Of a DNA stretch of 64,000 bases, positions 42,101 through 47,441 are shown piece after piece (position 1 is the stretch's first letter; each line of letters begins with the position of its first letter). The DNA lies in contig NZ_CP109446.1 of the NCBI RefSeq assembly GCF_036227265.1, positions 6,837,001 to 6,901,000 of the forward strand, given 5' to 3'. The DNA is from Streptomyces sp. NBC_01476. GTDB taxonomy: Bacteria > Actinomycetota > Actinomycetes > Streptomycetales > Streptomycetaceae. The notes beneath the pieces were generated by a model. The model was given only the letters and a program-made list of their open reading frames with translations. It did not search any database and had not been told where the DNA came from. The position numbers and the translations under genes are program-made.

Positions 42101-43361
42101 GCGCATCTACACCGCTGCGCTGACGGCGCTCCCCGCCGACGCCGCGCCCGGCAGCGCCGCCCAGTGGCGGGAGGCCACCCGCGCGGTCGCCGCCGCCGTG
42201 CAGTCCTACCACGCCCAGCGGCCCGACAACCCGCTCGCCGACCGCGCCCCCCTCCCCGCGCAGGCGGCCTTCGCCGCCGTGGACCCCCGCGCCCTCGCCC
42301 GCGACATCGCCCACCACCTGGACTCCTACGTCCGCTATGTCCCCCACGGCGCCGCCGAAACGCCCCAGTGGATCGCCCCGGACGGCGAGATCCACACCGC
42401 CCGGCCGGTCCCGCCCACCATGCTTCCGCCCCAGCTGAGGCACGCTTTCGCCACCGGCCCGACCCGCCTGATGCCGCTCAACTCGACGGCCGCCCGCGTG
42501 ACCCGCCCGGCTCTGGGCTCTGCCCCGCCCCTCCCGCGGGACCTCACCACGGGCAAACAGCCCCCGTCGTCCGCGAAGGCGCCGTTCAGCTTTCTCACGG
42601 ACAAAGACGGCGAGGTGCCGTCCGGCAGCGGGTCCGGACACCGGGGCACCACAGCGCCGGCCCCGGTCTCGGCCGAGCAGGCCCCCAAGCCGCCCGCCTC
42701 GGCCTACGCCCGTGCGGCCGCAGTGCACCCGGGCCCGGCACCCCCGGCACCGGCCCAGTTGCGCGCCACGGCCGACGACGGACGCGGTTACGCGGACCTG
42801 TCGGCGGACCAGGCCGTGGTGTTCCTGGAACGGGTGGACATGTCCGCCGCGAAGCCCGAGGGCGGGGGGACGGCCGCGGTCGACCTGTGGGCGGACGACG
42901 TGCCGACCGGGATGTTCAGCGTGAGTACGGAGGGGGGCCGGGTGCCGCTGCTGGCGCACACGGCCGCGTTTGGAGGAACGAGCGGTGATGTGCCCTCGGG
43001 CGGGCGACTCCAGGCGCTGCGCGCGGCCGTGGCTGCGGCCGGCCGTGACGTGGCGGTCTGGACGGACATCCCGCGCCCATTCGTCGACGCGGTGGTGCGT
43101 GGTGACGCGGCCGACGAGATCCCGGCCGCCGTACGGGAGTTCGTGACCTGGGCGGCGACCGAGCGGCGGGTTCGGCTGGTCAACTCCGACGAGGTCTTCC
43201 ACGCCGGCCGTACCCTGCCCTCCGCCGACGCCCTCCGCGACCTTCGGCTGGCGGACACCCCCGAGTCCCGGGCCGCCGCGGCCACCCTGCTGTGGCAGGA
43301 GGCCGCCGCTCTCTTCGGCGGCGAGCACCTCACCGTCCCCCCGCTGCCCCAGTCCGAGTGA
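32733..43361 (+). CDS. Giant WXG-like secreted protein (3542 aa), putative type VII effector
   Basis: Residues 1-190 are the helical WXG/CpnT-like export region, followed by a Gly/Ala-rich hydrophobic stretch (about 190-260). Next come a Thr/Pro/His-rich linker (about 260-630), helical segments (about 630-1100), and a short conserved-looking LPYIPAVVARLRAWAG module (about 1360). The very long beta-rich region (about 1480-3280) has repeated alternating Ser/Thr/Gly strands (e.g. ATATVNSSFATGG, STTWSSSEAVGA, ISTSTSRGVSWIQA). The C-terminal about 210 residues contain AVVFLERVDMSA and DVAVWTDIPRPFVDAVV. I find one cysteine only, near residue 146. No known toxin motif is recognised. GTG 32733 is taken from the matching left copy; a GTG at 32667 with GAGGGG upstream would add 22 residues. 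No WXG100 gene precedes this copy. A secreted or pore-forming effector is inference. Confidence 0.8.
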   Translation: MSIDLPPELDWVAKLAVGQSWPKGNEDQLQLLAQAWVQSARELDRLTDEIDPATSGVLDSLGGPVAEQFSGFTRQMRTVLPNVAQSVQGIGDLSRNAGVQLEYTKYSLLIQMVFLAYMLWELASLGLPELDGVVITAVRTVCVRILQSLARNVVMGTAFMAGTDVAVQVIQFLKGDRTSWSWDNTLQAVEGGAVGGAFAGVFTEAARFLPPGFGGVLGRQLGVGAATGIATTLTMGAVNGDFGDALTDGLAAASGAIGGLYGGRRGGHGEGSGHLPPARFDLPPMPDFTKNWPGTDGTGTTGAGLPLDPAQVTDGTWARRQWQQHTTTPTTAGTAAGIGEGEEAGAGAGVYRQWAAARTDLPEEIRARAVSAVSAHDHAFTTTPATATPVPSAAGTHRRLDRQATIEQAITRAEHHFDTAYTTWATTPHTTENTPGAQKADNAETGRAADPRTHIRTVPGAAQRIHETAWRTLEHSLRTTTALLPEHTWDTPPETVLHTIDQTAAHNTPALRHLLDRTAHDDIRHTTALHTFEQHVPPAGPTTGTTTQLTPTGRNHLRQQWLHQTHTDHHHIFGPPTFHTSSQAPAQPTTDPAPTSRDTAPTPHADNEPARPTASSLRTTGTAYDLPHTVSTPGPEVRTATSTGDIRGPEPQRATDAQGPAARGAAVAAESSEHSDSAAQQAWQERLAARISALPQQVEVQLAKEAAVRDAVDVVGEAARGSWRQALPDLGDRFTRTFALDRHGADSRVERAVSLALARDAHTRIDTWAAASKDPSITPVPSPRYVAEAAIAPAAARHYTAVAVARTTAADEAAHEARALARRQPDSTTESVERVVRQHTDHVIALFDRLFSAAEPGPDTPKPADILDRAIATWTAERATLTTRLYDALTSAVPQVPIGSAEHRPSGPPRAPHDAGPAQPPRVTGPPRVTADGPREAVDSRAPNERLTADDVVRLVRHEVNRALRALNQPRTVSEETVRARLAMVPAHVVRLPLRAVGDWIAGTLVNHGNPLGLHGGSRGPKDPETDSQEGEGATAGPSHGPAHAADIPSFTSASEDALLHPLPDFAALRMARTLVRFGADQDDAPYEAAVRQVAEVVGDLDAGFRMWDRGVRVEVGHGGTATDPGGRVVRLDVADLAGDGPGRAAVVRELARALYTHGLDEGDRAGVALAHVRAQLADGRDLVAPTADHYFADLALAHLDGSPLFAPAELDPLLDRLYGDHPTTPSEPEPLVPPPALHTNRQRFPELFGADDDFLTRHVPDLSRSSANPSAGTSRSHGQDPTSSRPADTRKPVNGHDDPLSKALPSKDTSKTPDTKQPPNKGKRPVRSGLGPARAGGGEGRRGLDDPGRAERWRRPIGVPRAGLPYIPAVVARLRAWAGELGHTVPDAVWDRLPQRLLSNYPFMVASRGDRPEGLLVPLGPVEALVSLDPSDPRPYEGSAPVDGRRLSPIAEEGEGGREGGPSDRDGMFEDTDAPQPKDGDPRPYRATATVNSSFATGGHTQTESGGTSATRVGTSMGYGIGLPGVAHLLNLGAGVSGTANASSRSRTHLADSERGHVEDNRDQRGPRLLSYRANWQLRLRPVDQGAGWPPARRVREQDGESLLLWVARPYLDRPGEQIVATGPDVRTDRIPGTYFASGLTGLPALFDGIGRAMADGGLPLSADPRTRDELVHRLWNLQTFLDDAVNSRHGYTFRLHDRYGRTVATVRVHSERLLPGEEQVVGATSSTAHLENVRTSIDGIGGGHTLAQSSTLTPITAELDMLPSPLRHPDAGLGVNLSLSTTWSSSEAVGAMRTGLWVMVPRFTGPTSAYVVSFRHHAEIALRRGGADEARRTDPVRGEALIRVPRHEAFRHGFPVDRDALRDTGAVVGDTVPYDAAVLKDAPSAEQRQARPLPAHLSDPVRYTGIGMGLVELREQTAGDLYDAISGVLSRHGFLLPQQDNPIGGRSWWRLGSGLDSRVDNEDLLRKFLVDGLAVHHDRMHQDGLTLVLHRRRGFAGVEFDVDAARITITATRTKPTEFLDSASDHHLVNLAMGMDSASATAAGGHSVSAALRVKGFFRQLLGGAEGFGVNFGRSAADSVFYLNNRPELLEYGGGDFLRVKVTSTYTATISFQHSGVTGHVNPGRRDPEPVHVVDQPVIARVLPIGDGGEGYAPGTKDTTPARVLDRAVVYHLDTTGFRRVLSEAMGADLDGPQGPAARVADSMTASLRAHLKEAAFGALTTDQVFSNGLLRDTHLAVDVRAALGRSDFVGASRRDFVQGLIKLWLAQSTISTSTSRGVSWIQADITAGGPNAAGTVNTSGGADASRRWQFNASQSHGVAGAKELIALSFSHVYLYRSHADFTLHTVREAHGKLAPATHRPDSRQVRGREVMYLLPEPEALGHYASGDLPVSSGQLTDAMDRWSEGELKLHPNTVAGVLARWQQTSKGQAAAGPYAAELERRHQAGEAVVWDAKTRSEFAAAFPDLALDARSNPLAALRLPEYLTRQDEGGSLLGHSNVLSIDHKDGVSTADLFRRAVDAAAPGLLTHSPELWTAQGRHIGRLQGSLDTVVGLFGRGRDDAVYEDLLSANGVEFYLTNQVGWFLADVVKVTLRARLLPGATVVGERADAGLENYSHHYTNTSVGTSRDDAQSVTAGKIGAARADGGGGAALASLSHTQRGTNHGEAGVQQRTVYSWNGLYEVHVPHHFTATAVRLDMAHRPLNELAVGGFRAARGLGEPGIARARGTTRLQLPRGIVEARPHAQPDPLAGLAEPPAPIAGPSHSHLPAPLRDLRRLPGLPGDAYVAGVVVDDALPAARRMLRQAFGGSADAERYRGSPSLPVLLSRTHLANVLGRMGPRDRVLLAEHLFLPGRSSYGLRLYLQSSAYDLQVLSDIDGTGTGRYNKHQSGTTASASTDRWQPNLSANGSAGSPFTKHPADFGSGSTSANHLTSLSLAAAGTNNYRREQHVKQQGDTQLVRIRLQLRLHAQGFHHHVFTRPTPEGEFTSEPVNGEMYVEMSRDAVTQVRAQLTDLHRDTARQYAGWRGAAVARPLDLAPLLLEAATARGADATRADLAVSRLVRRHVADTPAGIPRGLALTVDGDRLALEGHRAVLYWAVNTLGDDHAAVRLADAAAPPPDEVRIYTAALTALPADAAPGSAAQWREATRAVAAAVQSYHAQRPDNPLADRAPLPAQAAFAAVDPRALARDIAHHLDSYVRYVPHGAAETPQWIAPDGEIHTARPVPPTMLPPQLRHAFATGPTRLMPLNSTAARVTRPALGSAPPLPRDLTTGKQPPSSAKAPFSFLTDKDGEVPSGSGSGHRGTTAPAPVSAEQAPKPPASAYARAAAVHPGPAPPAPAQLRATADDGRGYADLSADQAVVFLERVDMSAAKPEGGGTAAVDLWADDVPTGMFSVSTEGGRVPLLAHTAAFGGTSGDVPSGGRLQALRAAVAAAGRDVAVWTDIPRPFVDAVVRGDAADEIPAAVREFVTWAATERRVRLVNSDEVFHAGRTLPSADALRDLRLADTPESRAAAATLLWQEAAALFGGEHLTVPPLPQSE

Positions 43362-43373
43362 GACCTTCCGGGA

Positions 43374-43402
43374 CCCGACCCGCGGGGAAGTCGCGGGCCG
43401 GG
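43374..43402 (+). terminator. Terminator after the giant gene
   Basis: CCCGACCCGCG (43374 on) pairs with CGCGGGCCGGG around GGGAAGT, one mismatch, starting 12 bp after the stop codon. Confidence 0.65.
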
Positions 43403-43435
43403 CTCGGCCGTCAGGAAGGCACAGGTGCGATCAGG

Positions 43436-43683
43436 TCACATCACCGAGCCGGCCATCACCCCCTCCACGAAGTGCCGCTGGAAGGCGAAGAAGACGATCA
43501 GCGGCACGATCGGAGACAGGAACGCGCCCGGCGCGAGCACGTCGATGTTCGCGCCGAACTGCCGCATCTGCGACTCGAGGGCCACCGTCAGCGGCTGGGA
43601 CTTGCTGTCGGCGAAGATCAGCGAGACCAGTAGGTCGTTCCACATCCACAGGAACTGGAAGATGGTCAGGCGCGCCAGCGCCG
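43436..43683 (-). pseudogene. C-terminal fragment of a sugar ABC transporter permease (MalG-type)
   Basis: About 80 codons read FQFLWMWNDLLVSLIFADSKSQPLTVALESQMRQFG…APGAFLSPIVPLIVFFAFQRHFVEGVMAGSVM, the EAA-loop-to-end part of a carbohydrate permease (family about 280 residues). Everything upstream is missing; the frame before FQFLW is Pro/Arg noise. It precedes nothing functional but lies downstream of the GH13 gene, consistent with a decayed sugar-uptake operon. Confidence 0.85.
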
Positions 43684-43775
43684 GGGCCAGGGGCGCGGGC
43701 CGCCGGGGGCAGTACGGCACCCGGCGGGGGAGGAGGCGGCGCCGTAAGGGGGCGGCGGCCCGCGCGTCTGCGGGG
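43684..43775. other. Short spacer with no gene
   Basis: Breakpoint region between the permease remnant and the GH13 terminator; nothing recognised. Confidence 0.4.
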
Positions 43776-43798
43776 GACCGGCGCGCGGCGCGCCGGTC
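43776..43798 (-). terminator. Hairpin after the GH13 gene
   Basis: GACCGGCGCGC-G-GCGCGCCGGTC is an 11-bp perfect inverted repeat 12 bp beyond the GH13 stop. Confidence 0.7.
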
Positions 43799-43810
43799 AC
43801 GGGGATGCGG

Positions 43811-45511
43811 TCAGTTGATCTCGCTGGGCAGCACCCACCAGGCGGCGGTGTTGCCGGGCAGGAGTCCTTCGGCGCAGGGCTTGCTCGCCAGCAGTGGTGC
43901 GCCGGAGGCGGGTGCGGGCAGCGGTGTGTCGCCGAAGTTCACCGCGCAGACCAGGCTGTCGCCGCGGACGAACGCCAGCACCTGTGGGGCGCTGTTCAGC
44001 CAGCGCAGCCGTTCGTCCTTCAGCTGGGGCAGCCGGGCCCGCAGGGCGAGCGCGTCCCGGTAGAGGTGCCAGAACGATGTCGTGTCCAGCTGGGCCCGGT
44101 CGGTGGTGTATCCGGCGAACCACTCCGGCTGCGGCAGCCATGGCCGGACCGCGCCGCCGGCGGCGGTGAAGCCGAAGGGTGAGGCGTGTCCGGACCAGGG
44201 CAGCGGCACCCGGCAGCCGTCCCGTACGTACCGGCGGCTGCCGGTACGGCGGAAGATCGGGTCGGTGAGTACGTCGTCGGGCAGGTCGAGCACCTCGGGC
44301 AGGCCCAGTTCCTCGCCCTGGTAGATGTACGCCGCTCCCGGCAGCGCGAGCATCAGCAGGGCGGCGGCCCGGGCTCTGGCGGTGCCCAGTACCGGGGTCT
44401 CGCCGCCGTAGCGGGTGACCGTACGCACCTGGTCGTGGTTGTTGAGCACCCAGGTCACGGTGGAGCCGGTGCCGGCGATGTCCCGCAGCGCGTCGGTGAT
44501 CGCGGTGCGGAAGGCGTCGGTGCTCCACGGGGCGTCGAGGAGGTGGAAGAAGAACGCCTGGTGGAGTTCGTCGGGCCGGACGTACCGGGCCTGGTCGGCG
44601 GCGGTCGGCACCGAGACCTCGCCGACCAGCAGCCGCTCCCGGCCGTCGCGGGCGGTGTACTCCTCGCAGATCGCCCGCCAGCGCCGCCAGACGCTGTGCA
44701 CCTCCGGGCGGTTCCAGGCGAGCGGGTTCACCGAGTCCCTGGCCCGTTCGTCGGCCTCCGGGTCGGGGGAGTCCGGCAGGCCGGGGTGGCGGAACAGGCC
44801 GGCCGCCACGTCGATCCGGAAGCCGTCCACGTCCCGGTCGAGCCAGAACCGCAGGATGTCTTCGAACTCGGCCCCCACCCGCGGGTCGCGCCAGTTGAGG
44901 TCCGGCTGGTCGGGCGTGAACAGGTGCAGGTACCACTGGCCGGGCCGGCCGTCCGGTTCGGTGACGCGGCTCCACGCCGGGCCGCCGAACATGGCCCGCC
45001 AGTTGTTGGGCGGTTCCGTGCCGTCCGGGCCGCGGCCGTCCCGGAAGTGGAAGAGGCGGCGGTACGGGCTCCCGGGGCCCCCGGCCACCGCGGCGCGGAA
45101 CCACGGGTGGTCGCTGGAGCAGTGGTTGGGGACGATGTCGATCACCACCCGCAGGCCGTGCTGGTGGGCGTCGGCGACCAGCAGATCGAACTCGGCCATG
45201 TCGCCGTAGACCGGGTCCACAGTGCGGTAGTCGGCGACGTCGTAACCGTGGTCGCGCTGGGGCGAGGGGTAGAACGGGCTGAGCCAGATGCCGTCGACAC
45301 CCAGCCGGCTCAGATACGGCAGGCCGGCGCGGACCCCGGCGAGGTCACCGATGCCGTCACCGGTGCTGTCCAGGAAGCTGCGGATGTAGACCTGGTACAC
45401 CACCGCGCTCCGCCACCAGGGGCGCTCCGCCGTGGAACCGGCGGCGGCCGGTGCGAGAGGAGTCGGCGCGGTCCAGGAGCCGGGCTCCTGAGTGACGGGT
45501 AGTGCATACAC
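43811..45511 (-). CDS. GH13 alpha-glucosidase / oligosaccharide hydrolase
   Basis: A 566-residue enzyme with the (beta/alpha)8 GH13 landmarks: WWRSAVVYQVYIRSF, DGIWLSPFYPSPQRDHGYDVADY, VVIDIVPNHCSSDH, GFRIDVAAGL (Asp nucleophile), LLVGEVSVP (Glu acid/base) and VLNNHDQVR (third carboxylate). The QPDLNWRDPRV segment is typical of alpha-glucosidases of the oligo-1,6-glucosidase group. It lacks a signal peptide and is probably cytosolic, acting on imported malto- or isomalto-oligosaccharides. Start is uncertain: GTG 45511 follows GGACGG that is also kept in the duplicated leader; a TTG at 45559 is further upstream. The promoter and leader hairpin lie just upstream. Confidence 0.92.
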   Translation of the reverse strand: MYALPVTQEPGSWTAPTPLAPAAAGSTAERPWWRSAVVYQVYIRSFLDSTGDGIGDLAGVRAGLPYLSRLGVDGIWLSPFYPSPQRDHGYDVADYRTVDPVYGDMAEFDLLVADAHQHGLRVVIDIVPNHCSSDHPWFRAAVAGGPGSPYRRLFHFRDGRGPDGTEPPNNWRAMFGGPAWSRVTEPDGRPGQWYLHLFTPDQPDLNWRDPRVGAEFEDILRFWLDRDVDGFRIDVAAGLFRHPGLPDSPDPEADERARDSVNPLAWNRPEVHSVWRRWRAICEEYTARDGRERLLVGEVSVPTAADQARYVRPDELHQAFFFHLLDAPWSTDAFRTAITDALRDIAGTGSTVTWVLNNHDQVRTVTRYGGETPVLGTARARAAALLMLALPGAAYIYQGEELGLPEVLDLPDDVLTDPIFRRTGSRRYVRDGCRVPLPWSGHASPFGFTAAGGAVRPWLPQPEWFAGYTTDRAQLDTTSFWHLYRDALALRARLPQLKDERLRWLNSAPQVLAFVRGDSLVCAVNFGDTPLPAPASGAPLLASKPCAEGLLPGNTAAWWVLPSEIN

Positions 45512-45516
45512 CCAAC

Positions 45517-45769
45517 ACCGTCCAATGCGGGATGAGAAGAACGAACCAGGGATGAACAAGCGGGCGTCAGCCGGGCCTCCGGAGCCCGGCTGACTGCTCG
45601 TTATACATACACGTTATCTATAGGCGAGCGACGCATGTCAACGGTGATGCCTTGCGGATGACGGATGAATTGCGTCTTCGTCCTGCGCTTTTGGTAGAAA
45701 CGGGCACACTGCGGCCCGGCGCGGGGCTCATGCGGCTACCTAACGCGTAAGAAGGGGGGAACCCCGACG
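45517..45769. repeat. Copy 1 of a duplicated promoter/leader region
   Basis: From CACCGTCCAATG to CTACCTAACGCGTAAGAAG this region aligns with 47050-47340 in the same orientation, with several identical blocks but clear divergence overall. It abuts the left end of the IS3 element. Confidence 0.65.
45566..45641 (-). promoter_or_regulatory. Promoter, candidate operator and leader hairpin of the GH13 gene
   Basis: On the minus strand TTGACA (45641-45636), 17 bp, GATAAC (45618-45613) form a sigma-70-like promoter. An 18-bp stretch over the -10 (TACATACACGTTATCTAT on the plus strand) is identical in the second copy at 47.2 kb and may be a repressor operator. The transcript would begin with an 11-bp hairpin, arms GTCAGCCGGGC/GCCCGGCTGAC at 45566-45594. 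Confidence 0.6.
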
Positions 45770-45801
45770 TGAGTTTCCCCGTGATTTTGGACACTCGATG
45801 G

Positions 45802-46687
45802 TTATGCCGCGAGGGTGTGTTGATGCCGCTGTCTGGTCTCGGTCGGGGTGAGGTAGCCGAAGGTCTTGTGCTTGCGTAGGCGACGGCGGTTGTAGAAGGT
45901 CTCGATGAAGTTGAAGACCTCGGCGCGGGCGGTGGTCCGGTCGGGCCAGGTCCGTGTGCCGATCTCCTCCTTGAGTAGTGCCCAGAAACTCTCCGCTGCG
46001 GCATTGTCGAAGCATGATCCGGTGCGGCCACAGCTTTGCCGTAGTCCCAACTCGCCTTCGGTCCCGGAATTGGGCCGAGGTGTACTCACTGCCGCGATCG
46101 CTGTGGATCACGCAGCCAGGCTCCAGCCCGCCCCGGCCGTGGGCCATGTCGAGGGCATCCACGACGAGTTCAGCGCGGTGATGGCCGGCCATGGCATAGC
46201 CGACGACCTCGCGGGTGGCCAGGTCCAGCCAGCAGGCGAGGTAGAGCCAGCCCTCGGTCGTCGGGAGGAAGGTGATGTCTCCGACCAGCTTCGTGCCGGG
46301 GATGTCCGCGTGGAAGTCGCGGCCGATGAGGTCCGGCGCCGGCCTCGCCTTCTTGTCCGGCCGGGTCAGCGAGCGGTGCTTGCGCCGCGTCACGCCGCGG
46401 ATGTTGCGCTCGCGCATCACACGGGCGATGCGCTTGCGGTTCACCCGCCGCCCCAGCCGGCGCAGTTCGGCATGGATACGCGGGACGCCGTAGGTACGGC
46501 GTGAGGCGATGTGCAGCACGGTGATCTCGTGCGCGAGGGCGTCGTCGGCGGCCCGACGCCTGTAGCGGGCGGCCTCGCCCTCGCGCCAGGCGTAGTAGGA
46601 GGAGCGGGCCACGTGCAGCACTTGGCACAGCAGCGTGATCGGATGGTTCGCCTTCTCCGCATGGATGAACCGGTACAGCTCGCTCAC
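45802..46687 (-). pseudogene. IS3 orfB (DDE transposase), frameshifted
   Basis: It reads MSELYRFIHAEKANHPITLLC, RRTYGVPRIHAELRRLG, then the rve core LVGDITFLPTTEGWLYLACWLDLATREVVGYA (first Asp) and VIHSDRGSEYTSAQF (second Asp). The frame shifts near 46065 (GACCGAAGGCGAG). The rest continues in another frame: LRQSCGRTGSCFDNAAAESFWALLKEEIG (Glu) to HQHTLAA at 45802. OrfB's GTG start overlaps the orfA stop (GTGA), and a -1 slip at A6G in orfA would also fuse them. Confidence 0.85.
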
Positions 46688-46983
46688 CGGTCGCTCTCCT
46701 TCACGAAGAAGGCGGTCGCTTTTTTCAGGATCTCGATCGTCTGCTGCTGTTCGTGGTTCTCCCGCCGCAGCCGCCTGAGCTCCTCACGCTCGGCGCCGGT
46801 CAGCTCGCCGTCCCGTCCCTCGCCCCGGTCTGCCTTGGCCTTGCGGTACCAGCCGCGCAGAGACTCGGAGCTGGTGCCGAGTTCCCGGGCGACGGCAGTG
46901 ACCGTCCTGCCCGAGGAATCGACGAGCGCGATCGCGTCCCGTTTGAACTCCTCGGTGTACCGCTTCGTGTACTTGCTTCCCAC
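46684..46983 (-). CDS. IS3 orfA (HTH protein)
   Basis: A 99-residue product MGSKYTKRYTEEFKRDAIALV…TAVARELGTSSESLRGWYRKAK (helix-turn-helix) with a leucine-zipper-like segment REELRRLRRENHEQQQTIEILKKATAFF. The run AAAAAAG in ILKKA is a typical -1 slippery site of IS3 elements and leads into the orfB frame. Confidence 0.9.
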   Translation of the reverse strand: MGSKYTKRYTEEFKRDAIALVDSSGRTVTAVARELGTSSESLRGWYRKAKADRGEGRDGELTGAEREELRRLRRENHEQQQTIEILKKATAFFVKESDR

Positions 46984-47051
46984 CTGGTGCTACTTCCTCT
47001 GGAACCTCAAGGTCCCAGTCTCCAGGTGTCCACGATCAAGGGGAAGCTTCA

Positions 47052-47340
47052 CCGTCCAATGAGGTATGAGGAACGAAGGACTCGGGACTGGAACAGAGAA
47101 AGGGACGAAGGATCAGGCAAAGGGACGAGGGGCTGACGGGTGAGTCAGGCGGGCCTCCGGTGCCCGCTGACTGCCGTCTTACATACACGTTATCTATGGA
47201 CGCGCGATGCGTGTCAACGCGTTGCGCCGGGATGTCGGACAAGGTGCCCCAACGGGCAGGATGTTCTGTCGAAACGGGCTGACTTCCCCCTCGTGCGGGC
47301 CGCAGGCAGCTACCTAACACGTAGGAAGAGGGTCCAGAAC
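47052..47340. repeat. Copy 2 of the duplicated promoter/leader region
   Basis: It carries the same promoter (TTGACA 47217-47212, 17 bp, GATAAC 47194-47189, minus strand), the same 18-bp block over the -10, and a related hairpin (GTCAGGCGGGC/GCCCGCTGAC, one bulge, 47144-47171). The promoter now points into the IS3 element. Its original gene is missing. Confidence 0.65.
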
Positions 47341-47441
47341 AGGAGCAGGAGACGGCGACGGCGCACCCCGGCGGCATCGACAGGAAATACGCCGTACATG
47401 CGCGAGCCGGCGCGGTTTCCGCGGGACGGACTGATTCCGGC

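Larger units (their letters stand above)
45770..47051 (-). mobile_element. IS3-family insertion sequence (about 1.28 kb)
   Basis: Imperfect terminal inverted repeats bound it: left TGAGTTTCCCCGTGATTTTG (45770 on) and right, reverse complement, TGAAGCTTCCCCTTGATCGT (from 47051), both continuing GGACAC. It has TG…CA ends and contains orfA and orfB on the minus strand. No target-site duplication was evident. Confidence 0.8.

Noticed and set aside
40014-43328. Very long minus-strand open frames opposite the giant gene (also 36339-39443)
   Set aside because: Low-complexity Val/Gly/Arg composition, no ribosome site, and the opposite strand has a coherent protein across the whole span.
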